Source of the DNA: Paenibacillus sp. P25
Lineage (GTDB): Bacteria > Bacillota > Bacilli > Paenibacillales > NBRC-103111
Length of the DNA: 64,000 nucleotides
NCBI GenBank assembly: GCA_024704175.1
Contig: CP085629.1
Span: forward strand, 124,001 to 188,000
Direction: 5' to 3'
A program made the translations under genes and the position numbers. Shown here piece after piece: positions 7,790-16,917 of this stretch (its first letter is position 1; the number at the start of each line of letters is the position of its first letter). The notes beneath the pieces were generated by a model. It was given only the letters and a program-made list of their open reading frames with translations. It was not told the origin of the DNA and did no database searches.

Positions 7790-9664
7790 TTAAGGAGCTT
7801 TCTCATCCTCAACATATTCTTGAATTCTTTGTAAAATTATTTGTTCAGTTTCTTTTGAAATCTTTCGGTAAGTTTTGACATATAGTTTTAAGCTGTCCAT
7901 GCTCAATTGTTTTTGAGGAGCTTTTCTTCTAAGGATCCTTAGTGCGTTAGGTAAACATCTCACAGCAAAGTGGTCAACTGATTCAATATTTTGTTGAATT
8001 GCTGCTGCTGTCTTAGGTAATCTATTTAAATTTCTTATCACGCGACTTCTCTCCAGTTGTTCTAATTTTGATATTATCGTCGTTTTTGTAATTATGCAAA
8101 ACACATTTTCTGAACGAAGTTTGGCGCCTATTTCCTTAACATGAGCCTCTATTTGTTGATCAATTACTGAATAATTCAAACGTGGATTTCCGGCTATAGG
8201 TTCAGGCAGTAACTCATCAAACCATTCTTTGTCATGACGACTTAGCCATAAATAAGCTTTTGGAGATTTTAATCTAATCTCGTTCCTTGAGGATTTGGGC
8301 ATTTGATTCAAATGTTTAATGAATTCTTTTCTATATTTATTTCTTCTTATTATTTTTTCGTCGATTGAATTCTGATCGAACCGCAATATTTCTTTAATAA
8401 TATCTTCCTTAAAGTGTGTGGCAAGTTTGATATTTCCACCTGTGATTCTACTAATTGTTTTAATATGGTTGTAAATTGTTACTTTAGTTACGCCAAGAGA
8501 TTTCCCGATCTCCTCTTTGCTCTCACCTTGAACTAATAAATTAATAAGTTTTTCAACCCAAATCTGACCATAAGATGTTATTGTTATGCATTCAGGAGTA
8601 ATTGAATTAATTTTATAGCTAAAGTTACAGGTTGGACAAGTTAATTCGTTGATAACTTCCTGCAACTTTGCACTATTCTGATGGTCTGCTTTCCTGCGAA
8701 TATTCTTGATTGATGCCAAATTATACATTGAACAAGCTGGGTTTAAACATTTCCAAGGGCCATTTCCTAAGGGGACTTCTTGCGAATACACGTAATCGTT
8801 ATGAAGAAATGCATCAGCTGAGCCACATAAGTGTCTCATCAAAAAAAAGTAAATACAATATAAACGCGACATAGATCGTTTTGAGAAAAGAAAGTTAAAA
8901 TATTCCCTTTTCTCAAGAAATAAATTAAATTCATATTTATGAATCAAATGCTGTGGTAGATTATCTAATAAATCTGATATTAAATCTCGTTTGTAAATTT
9001 CTCCAGTTCGCGAAATCAACCCTTTATTTCCTAAGACACTAATAAATTGACTCAGTAACGTATCAATGCTAATTTCCCTCTTAAGGATAACATCTATATC
9101 CTTGAGAAACCCCCGTTCCATATCAATTTCTGTTGTTGGGCAGTCATAAAGCAATAATTCATCTTGATCATTGATGTTTAAAAACTCCTTATTAGGATGA
9201 TAACCAAGCGGAGTGAAATGTTTGTAACAGAATTTTAGGAAAGGAAATTGATGCATACGATGAGCGTATACTTCTCCAATTGTTTGATAATCTTCGTCAA
9301 TACATTTTGGACAATAACGTAACGTATTAGATATAAATTCCTTAGAAAGCATTCCTAATCGCCCTGCATGTCCATTAAATGTTCGCTTCAAGAGTTCGAG
9401 TTTCTTTTCATCCAAAAATGGAAGCATTAGTGGAATTAAAGTATTTTTAATCGGGATCTCAGTTACTTGAGTCCTCCATTGAACTGGTACTCTTTCCACT
9501 AATCTATTCCAGGAAGTAGGTAAAACTGAAATATAAGTTGAATTAGTATTAAATAAATCTTTGAGCGTACGTTGTATATTTTTATTTGACGAATTCAAGT
9601 GATAGCGGTGGATAATACTACGATAATCTTCTTCGGGGTATGGGGATGGGAAAAAATGAACCAT
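7790..9664 (-). CDS. tnsD: Full-length TnsD/TniQ target-selection protein (second copy)
   Basis: This intact 624-residue protein begins with the TniQ signature HFFPSPYPEEDYRSIIHRYH. It has a first zinc site (Cys118, Cys121, Cys146, His149), the conserved segment VPLGNGPWKCLNPAC around residue 300 and a second zinc site (Cys306, Cys311, Cys343, Cys346). A helix-turn-helix follows at about 380-400 (SKEEIGKSLGVTKVTIYNH). This is the architecture of TnsD proteins, which bind a fixed attachment site in a host gene and bring TnsC to it. It faces the tns operon rather than belonging to it, and the IS4 element lies between. An ATG with AAGGAGATG about 10 bases upstream supports the start. Having two dissimilar TniQ proteins could allow two target choices. 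Confidence 0.9.
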   Translation of the reverse strand: MVHFFPSPYPEEDYRSIIHRYHLNSSNKNIQRTLKDLFNTNSTYISVLPTSWNRLVERVPVQWRTQVTEIPIKNTLIPLMLPFLDEKKLELLKRTFNGHAGRLGMLSKEFISNTLRYCPKCIDEDYQTIGEVYAHRMHQFPFLKFCYKHFTPLGYHPNKEFLNINDQDELLLYDCPTTEIDMERGFLKDIDVILKREISIDTLLSQFISVLGNKGLISRTGEIYKRDLISDLLDNLPQHLIHKYEFNLFLEKREYFNFLFSKRSMSRLYCIYFFLMRHLCGSADAFLHNDYVYSQEVPLGNGPWKCLNPACSMYNLASIKNIRRKADHQNSAKLQEVINELTCPTCNFSYKINSITPECITITSYGQIWVEKLINLLVQGESKEEIGKSLGVTKVTIYNHIKTISRITGGNIKLATHFKEDIIKEILRFDQNSIDEKIIRRNKYRKEFIKHLNQMPKSSRNEIRLKSPKAYLWLSRHDKEWFDELLPEPIAGNPRLNYSVIDQQIEAHVKEIGAKLRSENVFCIITKTTIISKLEQLERSRVIRNLNRLPKTAAAIQQNIESVDHFAVRCLPNALRILRRKAPQKQLSMDSLKLYVKTYRKISKETEQIILQRIQEYVEDEKAP

Positions 9665-9998
9665 TAAATAAACATCTCCTTAGGTTTCATTTATCTATTT
9701 TGTAGATTTTTACAAAAAAATCATTTTATATACATATGAGCATGATATTTTTACATTGTGCCACTGTCCAAGAAATAATTGGCGGTAGGATTACATACGA
9801 TTGTTCACATTACTGGATATAACAACTTCTTATTAATGGCCACCACCATGAATGAAAATGTATTTGGCCTGTGAATCTGTATTTTCCATAATGGAACTGC
9901 AGGTCACCGGACGAGACATTCTGGTAGATAGAGATCTGGGTTCCAAACTGACCGACTGTATCCCGCGAATATCGCCAATTGTTGCCACGAGCACATGT
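9665..9998. other. Gene-free AT-rich stretch beyond the second tniQ
   Basis: It contains the tniQ promoter region on the minus strand (AT-rich, 9665-9760). If the Tn7-like element ends near here, its left-end repeats should lie in or after this stretch, but I could not identify repeated TnsB-binding sites by eye. Nothing else is supported. Confidence 0.5.
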
Positions 9999-10152
9999 AT
10001 AAAAATTCTTCGGTGTGCTGGGCTGGATGTTCATCAGGAGACAGTTGTGCCCGTGTGTTATATGGCGAATTAGAACGTAAACCCAAGCAAGAGATACGAA
10101 CTTTTTCTACGACGACGAAAGGACTGCTTGCGCTCTACAATCGACCAATGAC
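9999..10152 (+). pseudogene. IS110-family transposase, N-terminal remnant
   Basis: The segment reads CAGLDVHQETVV, the DEDD-type start of IS110 transposases. After a one-base shift near 10050 it continues LYGELERKPKQEIRTFSTTTKGLLAL, also typical of this family. The reading ends abruptly at about 10135, where sequence of another gene (GH144 fragment) begins. Only about 45 residues remain of roughly 400. A matching C-terminal remnant of the same family lies at 23370-23975; whether the two come from one copy cannot be told. Confidence 0.65.
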
Positions 10153-10163
10153 TTCCTTGATAT

Positions 10164-10817
10164 TACATTGATAAACTAATCTCGCCGACAAATATGGGCA
10201 TGTATACGATGAGTACGGTTTCAGCGCAACAATGTGGCATTATTTCAAAAGCAGAAGCGGTTAAGCGCATACAAATCACTTTACATACGCTCAAAAAGCT
10301 GGATAAATGGAACGGTCTGTTCTATAACTGGTATAACACCGATGACGGTTCCATTAAGAAAGATTGGGGACAGTTTATCTCTCAGGTTGATAACGGTTGG
10401 CTTTCCGCGGGTTTAATTGTCGTAGGGCAAGCCTATGATGAGCTGCACGGGCAAACAAGCAGGTTGGTCGAGAGCATGAATTTTACACCGTTATATGATC
10501 CGGAAGTCGGCCAGTTCCGCGGTGGCTATGATGTCGCTAAAGGCAAGCTGACCGACCATCATTACGGAATGTTGTACACGGAACCGAGTGTTGCAAGCTA
10601 TATTGCCATCGGGAAAGGCGACGTACCTAAGGATCATTGGTGGAGAATGTATCGTACAATGTCAAAAGAATGGGATTGGCAAGCTCAGATTCCGCAAGGA
10701 CATTACATAAATTACGATGGAGTGAACGTTTTCGAGGGAAGCTATGAATATAGTGGTGTAAAATTTGTGCCGAGCTGGGGAGGAAGTATGTTTGAAGGGC
10801 TTATGCCTGGACTCTTC
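10164..10817 (+). pseudogene. Internal fragment of a GH144-like (PF10091) glucan hydrolase
   Basis: The frame from Tyr at 10164 (YIDKLISPTNMGMYTMSTVSA) to about 10817 (WGGSMFEGLMPGL) reads without interruption. It matches the family of putative glucoamylases, including endo-beta-1,2-glucanases of GH144. Hallmarks are WNGLFYNWYNTDDG, DWGQFISQVDNGWLSAGL, FRGGYDVAKG and PSWGGSMFEGLMPG. The N-terminal half is missing at the IS110 remnant, and the C-terminal part ends where IS256 sequence begins, with CTCTTC (10812-10817) shared by both sides. It is therefore a piece carried or cut by insertion sequences. Family assignment is from memory of conserved motifs. Confidence 0.65.
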
Positions 10818-11691
10818 GGTTGTCGCTTTGTAAATTGGCTTTAAATCCGCCGTTACTTTCTTCAGATCTTTGTAAGATACTTTCGAGTGGAATTGCGGAT
10901 CTGGTGAATGATGCATTTTTGGATATCGGTTTTTGGATAGCAGGCGGCAATCGCTTGCGAAAAGCCGCTTAAATTATCCACGCAAGTGATAAGGATATCC
11001 TGCACACCGCGATTTTTGAGCTCATTTAATACACTAAGCCAGAACTTAGCCGATTCATTTTCTCCAATCCAGATCCCAAGAACATCTTTGTTGCCGTCCA
11101 AATCAATGCCAATAACCATGTAAGGCGCTTTGTTCACAATCTGTCCTTCTTGCTTCACCTTAAAGTGAATGGCATCCAAAAAGACTACGGCATAGGTCTG
11201 CTGCAAAGGACGGTTTTGCCATTCCTTAATCAGGGGTACAATCTTATTGGTTACATTGGAGATCAGAGTAGGAGAAACCTCAATGCCATACAGACCTTGC
11301 AGGTGGTCCTGAATATCCCGCGTACTGACCCCTTTGGCATATAACGCGATGAGTTGATCCTCGATTCCCGTTACATTCGTTTGGTTTTTCTTGACAACCA
11401 CGGGCTCAAATTCACCTAGTCGATCTCGCGGCACTTCAATCTCCACATCACCGTATTCCGAGGTGACGGTATTCTTGCTGTAACCATTACAGCTGTTTTT
11501 CGTCTGCTTGTTCTTCACATCGTGCCTTTCATAGCCAAGATGGGTATCGTGCTCTGCTTCGAGTGCTTCCTGAAAACTTCCGCAAAAAGTTTCTTTAACG
11601 TTTTTTGGATTTCTTCGGCGGATTGAAAATTGTGCTCCTTTACAAATTGACGTAGTTGTTGCATGGACAATAATCCGTTTCGGGTCGCCAT
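10812..11691 (-). pseudogene. IS256-family (Mutator-type) transposase remnant
   Basis: The N-terminal part starts at ATG 11691 (MATRNGLLSMQQLRQ). The frame shifts near 11570 and the main body follows at 11518-10862. That body includes VTSEYGDVEIEVPRDR, GIEDQLIALYAKGVSTRDIQ and VVFLDAIHFKVK with the first catalytic Asp. DILITCVDNLSGFSQAI contains the second, and KCIIHQIRNSTR follows. A second shift near 10880 leads to VSYKDLKKVTADLKPIYKA, after which the gene stops at the junction with the GH144 fragment. The last third, with the catalytic Glu, is gone, so the copy is dead. Confidence 0.85.
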
Positions 11692-11869
11692 GTGCTTTTC
11701 CTCCAACTTGATCTTAGTCATCAGTATTACCAAATTTATCTCAGTTGAGAGGGACACGAACCGATGTAATTATCGATCAATCCCAATATTAATCCGCCGC
11801 GGCACAAAAAAAGAACCAAACGAGTTTGAACTCTGCTCGGGTATTAGCTAACCATTAGAGTTCTGCAAA

Positions 11870-12412
11870 GTGATTGGCGAGGGTGAAACATCTATGCAGG
11901 CTCTTTCGCGAAAGAAATTGGACACCATCGGCGAAGACCTGGAGGACCTGATCTCCATCGGCACGATCGGACTCATCAAGGCGATCGAATCGTTCTCGAT
12001 GGATAAAGGCACGAAGCTCGCTACATTCGCGGCACGGTGTATCGAGAACGAAATTCTGATGCACCTGCGATCGCTGAAGAAAACACGCAAGAACGTCTCG
12101 CTGTACGACCCTATCGGCATGGATAAGAAGGGCAATGAAATTACGCTCATCGATATCCTCGGTACGGAGGACGACGATGTAGTGGATAAAGTGCAGATCA
12201 AGATTGAGAAGAGCAAAATCTACAAGAATCTGGATATTCTGGATGAACGGGAGAAGGAAGTCGTGGTCGGCCGCTTCGAGCTCGAGCACGGCGGGGAGGA
12301 GCGCACACAGCGGGAGGTCGTGAAAAAGCTCGGCATCTCGCGCTCGTATGTGTCGCGGATGAAGCGGGCGCTGATGAAGCTGTATCATGGGTTTTATAAG
12401 GCGAAACGGTGA
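11870..12412 (+). pseudogene. sigK: Sigma-K-like sporulation sigma factor lacking its N-terminus
   Basis: From about residue 15 the protein follows sigma-[26 protein letters not shown] region 2, [25 protein letters not shown], and region 4 ending [20 protein letters not shown]. Sigma-K directs late mother-cell transcription in sporulation. About 45 N-terminal residues, including the pro-sequence and region 1.2, are absent; the first 14 residues are unrelated. Region 4 lacks one residue of the usual RIEKRAL and has unusual replacements such as GRFELEHGG. An IS256 remnant lies just upstream. It is most likely a broken or extra copy, with the functional gene elsewhere. There is no good ribosome site before the GTG at 11870. 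Confidence 0.7.
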
Positions 12413-12432
12413 AAACGGAACATGGATTGCAA

Positions 12433-12465
12433 AGCTTGCTGCTTTTGGCGGGCTTTTTTATTTGT
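12433..12465 (+). terminator. Rho-independent terminator after the sigma-K-like gene
   Basis: AAAGCTTGC pairs with GCGGGCTTT (two G-T pairs) around a short loop and is followed by a T run. Confidence 0.6.
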
Positions 12466-12559
12466 TTAGGAAATTATAGAGGTCGGATTACATATCGAAA
12501 CGTATAGTAGGGACCCGATAGCGTGTCCTTGTTGTAAGCACCGGAGGTGATACGAGCAT

Positions 12560-12725
12560 ATGAGCCAAAACGGCAAAAAAGAAAAGCATGATGCAGAAGA
12601 TTATTTCCATGGGCAATAGGCTTCCGGATGAGGATTGGGACCTTTTTGGACTGAATAAGGAAGAAGTGGATTCTGATTTTATTTCCATGCAGGAAAGGGA
12701 GGTTCGGTGGGAGCAGGTAACCTAA
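12560..12725 (+). pseudogene. Small acidic protein gene (about 54 residues), one frameshift
   Basis: An excellent ribosome site, GGAGGTGAT, precedes ATG 12560. The frame reads MSQNGKKEKHDAEDYFHG and then stops, but after a one-base shift near 12615 it continues NRLPDEDWDLFGLNKEEVD to a TAA at 12723-12725. The joined product is small, hydrophilic and acidic. I do not recognise it. It runs convergent with the ger operon and overlaps the last gene's 3' end by about 45 bases, so one of the two C-termini may be altered by an indel. Confidence 0.4.
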
Positions 12726-12882
12726 AGCCAGCGAGAAATAACACTCCTACCACCCATGCCAACATCATCCACCCCGAAAATACCCATGCTTCCCGATGCC
12801 TATTTTTCCTTAGCAAATAAGACGCCTGCATGATCGAAAGAGCGGCAACGCCAAGGGTAAATACAATGATCCATTCCCACAT
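12679..12882 (-). CDS. Small membrane protein at the end of the ger operon
   Basis: This 67-residue product has two hydrophobic helices (about residues 3-22 and 34-53) separated by a basic loop, LLRKNRHREAW. The ATG begins one base after the gerC stop, so it is translationally coupled to gerC. Small two-helix proteins of this kind, sometimes called GerD-like or simply hypothetical, accompany germinant receptor operons in many Bacilli and have been proposed as receptor accessory subunits. No known enzymatic motif is present. The assignment as a receptor accessory protein is inference from position and topology. Confidence 0.6.
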   Translation of the reverse strand: MWEWIIVFTLGVAALSIMQASYLLRKNRHREAWVFSGWMMLAWVVGVLFLAGFRLPAPTEPPFPAWK

Positions 12883-14048
12883 TTACTTCTTCAACTCATC
12901 TTCAGAAAGATATAATGGGGCCCCTATCGTACCAGTTCCGATGATATCCGCCTTCACTTCCCAGTTCATTTTTTGTGCTTTGTATATATTCCCCCAGTTT
13001 CCCTTGATTTTTTCCCAATAATTCGGGTTCTTTTTGTAGATCATAGCCCCTAAGCCAATACTATCTGTCTGGTATTCGGTTTGCAGCTTTTTAAATAACG
13101 ATTTATAAAGATCTTCCAGTTTGTGAACGACAATTTCATTTAATCGGTCCAGATTTTTGGGGTTGGAGAGATCGAGATTTGTCGTATTTTCCAATATACG
13201 AGCTAACGCTTTTACTTGGAAATTAAAAGAAGGTCGCCCTTCGATCCAACTCAGCTTTCGATATACATGCAGTTTGTCGATTTTAACTAGGATATCGCCC
13301 TGTACATGAGGATAACGAATTTTGATCACCTCTAACGGTTCATTGGTAAAAAAGCTGTTCAAGGCCATAGCCTGTTCGTTATCTACGAAGCCAACCAGCT
13401 TGAAATCACGAAAAATCGCAATGCTGTCCAATGAATAATTAGCACCCCCGTCCCTTTTAGAAAAGCTTGCTGCAATAGGATCTATTCCAGGAGTTGCCGA
13501 AGAAATAAAAAAATCTCTTAATGAAGTAGGTATTTTCATTTTGTGATTAACGATTTCGCGGAAAGGCTCCCCAGGAAGAAGCTCCAACGGATATTCCTTG
13601 CTGATCAGATCTCTCGCCCGCATGTTTCTTGCGACAATCAGAAAGGTGCGAAGCCGGTTTTGCGGGTTTCGGCTAATTTCATCGAGGATATCCTTTATCC
13701 CTCTTCTAGCTACCGATTCGCTGATAATAAAAACGCGTCTGTGGGAAGAGAGCAGATCTCTGGAAAGTTGCCGCTCTTCGTCAATACGCATCTTTTCAAT
13801 ATTTGTCCCCCTTATTGTGACAGGCATATACGGTTTTCCCCTCCGCCAGCTTTTTCCTGGCCGGCCCCCAATTTTCTTGGAATGGCGATTTGAACCAAAG
13901 CCTCGTAAGTTCCGGGTCTTTGTCCTTCATCAAGTGCGGTTGCAAGCAATATGGCAACATCGTTAATTTCTTTGCGGTCCCAGCGACCGGTGGTAATAAA
14001 GAAAACAACCAAAACAGTCACAGCCCAAGTTATATTGCGGGGTTTCAA
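12883..14048 (-). pseudogene. gerC: Spore germination receptor lipoprotein GerC, frameshifted
   Basis: GerC is the lipoprotein subunit of germinant receptors in the spore inner membrane. Translation starts at TTG 14048 behind GAGGTGAT. The first piece has a signal sequence and WDRKEINDVAILLATALDEG, the GerC hallmark. The residue that should be the lipidated Cys (TTGCWDR in the family) is Arg here. Near 13834-13841 a run of G and A is one base off, so the first frame stops and the second resumes with KPYMPVTIRGTNIEKM. From there 314 intact residues run through the Ger(x)C C-terminal domain (FRDFKLVGF, INVKALA-like FNFQVKALA). Restoring one base gives about 388 residues, the normal length. Confidence 0.85.
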
Positions 14049-14096
14049 CGCGGTATCACCTCACTCTTTCGCTTAGCGGCCGTTGGAAATAAAGAG

Positions 14097-15526
14097 CTAT
14101 TGCTGATCACCTGGGTTATTCGTTTTTATTTTCCCGGAAGAATTTTGCTTTAAAAACCTAAGCGGCGGACGAATTAAAAAATCTTTGATTCCAGGTTGTT
14201 TAAGCGGAGCCACCGGTGCAAGATAGGGCACACCCGCCGAGCGAACGCCCGTTAAATAGATTCCAATGAAAAAAGTCCGAAAACAATACCAAACAACCCT
14301 AAGTCGCCGGCCAAGACAAGCAGAAAAAATCGCAGGATCCGAAAAGGAAAAGACATATTGTAACGCGGGATAATCAATGACGCAATGCCGGTAATGGACA
14401 CGACAATTACCATGGGGGTGGAAATGAGCCCCGTTTGAACGATAGCCTGACCAATAACCAGAGCCCCGAGAATACTGACCGCTTGGTTGATCGAACGGGG
14501 CAATCGGACCGCCGCTTCCCGCAGTCCCTCAAATATAATTTCCATGGTCATAGCTTCAACAACCGCGGGTAGAGGTGCGGATTCCCGCGCCGAAGCAAAC
14601 GATAACAACAGGTTGGCCGGCAGCATTTCCGGATGAAACGTCGTTATGGCCACATAAAACGATGGCATCACCAGGGCCAAGGCGATAAATATGCCTCGAA
14701 TGATTCGAATAAATGTTGCACTGCCATAACTCAGGTAATAATCTTCGCGGGATTGAAAAGCTGTCCATAGCTGAAAAGGGGCGATCAAGGCAAAAGGCGA
14801 GTTATTGGTAAGAATGGATACTTTGCCATCCAATAAGGAAGCAACAACGACATCGGGGCGCTCCGTGTTCTGGATGGTTGGAAACAAGCTTAACTGGTGA
14901 TCCCTGATCATTTCTTCAATGGAGTTGCTGTCCATGACGGCATCTATCCGTATTTTATCTATTCTTTGTGTCATTTCATCCACTAACGATTTCGGCGTTA
15001 TGCCTTCCAGGTAGAGCAATCGTACCTCTGTTCGCGTCAATGTACCAATATGCCAAACCTTCATCCGAAGCTTGTCGCTTTGCAGGATGCGACGAATTAT
15101 CGCAACATTGGTTTCCAGCAATTCCGTTAAGCTTTCGCGCGGTCCGCGAATAACGATTTCCGTATCAGGTTTTTCGATGCTGCGATGAGGGAACGAAGAG
15201 ATGTCGGCAAGCAAAACCTTTGATTTTCCTTGTATGGCAATCACAGCGCTTCCCGAAAGAATCGATTGGACCATGGTTTGGATATTGTCGGTCTCCTGTA
15301 AATTTGGGGTCTCGATTACAAGTGGACCGCCCGGCTCCCGATTGGAAAGCGGTTCGAGTATATCTCGCTCGAGACGCTTGGGATCCACAATTCCGGATAT
15401 ATAAATAACAAGTGTATCTTCTTTTCGTCGCGTAATTAAATCGGGAGTGCCGCCAAAATGTTGTTTTATATCCTGAGAAAACCGGTTTAAATCGTCCAAG
15501 ACGATCGCTGTTGTTAAGGATTTCAT
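14097..15526 (-). pseudogene. gerA: Spore germination receptor subunit GerA, frameshifted near the C-terminus
   Basis: GerA-type proteins form the ligand-sensing membrane subunit of germinant receptors. ATG 15526 follows GAGGTG. The first 424 residues contain the N-terminal soluble domain and the membrane half with PFQLWTAFQSREDYY, FYVAITTFHPEMLP and MEIIFEGLREAAVRLP, all typical of the family. A run of six T on the coding strand (14270-14276) is off by one. After the shift the usual end is read: TGVRSAGVPYLAPVAPLK and a stop at 14097. The corrected protein has about 477 residues. gerB ends 23 bases upstream and gerC begins 49 bases downstream, giving a B-A-C operon, probably read by the forespore sigma factor. 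Confidence 0.88.
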
Positions 15527-15548
15527 TATGGCACCTCACTTTAAAAAT

Positions 15549-16621
15549 TCAAGACTTGTTTAGCTTTGCGATAAACAGCATAAGCGGCGGGATTACTATG
15601 AGGAGCGGCACTCCCAAAACCCAAGGCCACCATTTTAATCCAATAAAGATATGGTCGCTTATGTTTTTGGTTATAAAAAAGGCCAAAAACCAGATCAATA
15701 TGACAATAGGTAGAATGACAATCCGATGGTTGGCAATTTTGCATTGTTCGGCAATCCCCGAACAGGCGGCGTAAGTCAAAACCGTAATTTTGAATAAGCC
15801 ACCGATTAAAAAGTTCGTTACAGCGAGCGGATCCAAATTATCTATAAAATCGCCGATACTGATTAATTGGAAAGTGGATAGAAGCGGATAAAAAGAGCGA
15901 GAATACATTGCCGGTCCAAGGGCAGAAATAGCGAACACATCCAACAAAACCAAGATCACACCGACGGAGAGAGACGAAAAGATCATTGCTTTTCTTAGAA
16001 TGTTAGGTTGTACAGCCGTCCAAAACGATGCAAATGCCAGTACTTCCCCAAAGGGAACCGTGACTCCTAAAGGAAAAGCCGTAGTAGCTATTCTTTTCCA
16101 ATTGGAGGCGATCGGGGCAAGCAAAGAAAATTGAAGAACGCCTGACATTACCAATAAAACAAATTGGACCGTCAAAAACAAAAGCACGGGAGCAATGCTT
16201 ATTTCGGCAAGGAGAGACAACCGCTCAACCCCGGCAAAACAAGCATAGCTGATCAATATCAGGAAAAAAACATGATAAACCCCAGTGGAGTTTGTGGCAA
16301 TATAAAATTGCTCATCAACTCGCCGAAGTCGCGTAAATCTCTCGCCGCATTATAAATAAAAAACAAGATGTAAATGAAAGCCGCAAGATTGCCGAAAAAA
16401 CGCCCGAATATAGAAATAAGAAGGGAAGTCCAATTTTTGTCTGGATACCATTCGAATAGTTTCGTATACATCCAGATTAAACCGCAACCCAGTAGGGTAC
16501 TGACAGCGGCGACTATCCAAGCATCTTGCTTAGCGCTTCCACCGAAACCCAAGACAACACTTGTCCCTAACTCGAAAAGAAAAAGCAGACAAAATATATG
16601 CCAAGTAGTGAACAATTTCAC
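15549..16621 (-). pseudogene. gerB: Spore germination permease-like subunit GerB, frameshifted
   Basis: GerB belongs to the amino acid-polyamine transporter superfamily and forms a germinant receptor with GerA and GerC. The likely start is GTG 16621 (VKLFTTWHIFCLLFLFELG) behind GGGCAGGT; the frame is open further upstream but without family resemblance. Ten or so hydrophobic helices are recognisable. The conserved ARDLRDFGELM is in the first piece. The frame breaks at a run of seven T near 16262-16270 on the coding strand; one additional T would join MFF to LILISYACFAG. The second piece, 235 residues, then runs intact to its stop. The corrected length of about 358 residues is normal for GerB. 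Confidence 0.87.
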
Positions 16622-16917
16622 AAAAAATACCTGCCCATTTTTATTGCTTAGTATGATCAACCAGACTGCTTTTATGCACAATTAAAGTTTTTCAGGTTCA
16701 ATTCAAGAGTCTGTTTCCGGTTGTTTAAAAGGGTACACGCCAAATTTCAGAATACTTCGGCCCTTTTAAAGAAAAAATAAGCTTGGAGTAATCCAAATTA
16801 CAATACAACTTGCCGGAATATGAGGAAAAAAGATGAATGATGAGAAAAATCTCTTGCTTTATAATCAAAATTGTAAAACGTCATCATGATGATCTTAAGA
16901 AGTAAGGGGTTGGTCTT
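16622..16917. other. Divergent intergenic region between gerB and the PTS regulator
   Basis: It must hold both promoters, but no -10/-35 pair is convincing by eye. A small palindrome ATCATGAT lies near 16885, followed by AAGGGG at 16904-16909, the ribosome site for the regulator. Confidence 0.45.

Noticed and set aside
1..9664. CRISPR-associated transposon
   Set aside because: No cas gene, guide array or direct repeats are visible in the window; the double TniQ alone is not enough. The part to the left of tnsA cannot be seen.
9810..10086. Minus-strand frames of 60-74 codons
   Set aside because: They overlap the IS110 remnant on the other strand, have no start signals and match no family I know.
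10189..10270. Frame reading LADKYGHVYDEYGFSATMWH
   Set aside because: The overlapping frame SPTNMGMYTMSTVSA continues into the long GH144-like fragment and is the real one.
11870..12412. Split sigK with a skin element
   Set aside because: The truncation point differs from the one I know in Bacillus, no recombinase gene is nearby, and an IS256 remnant explains the break more simply.
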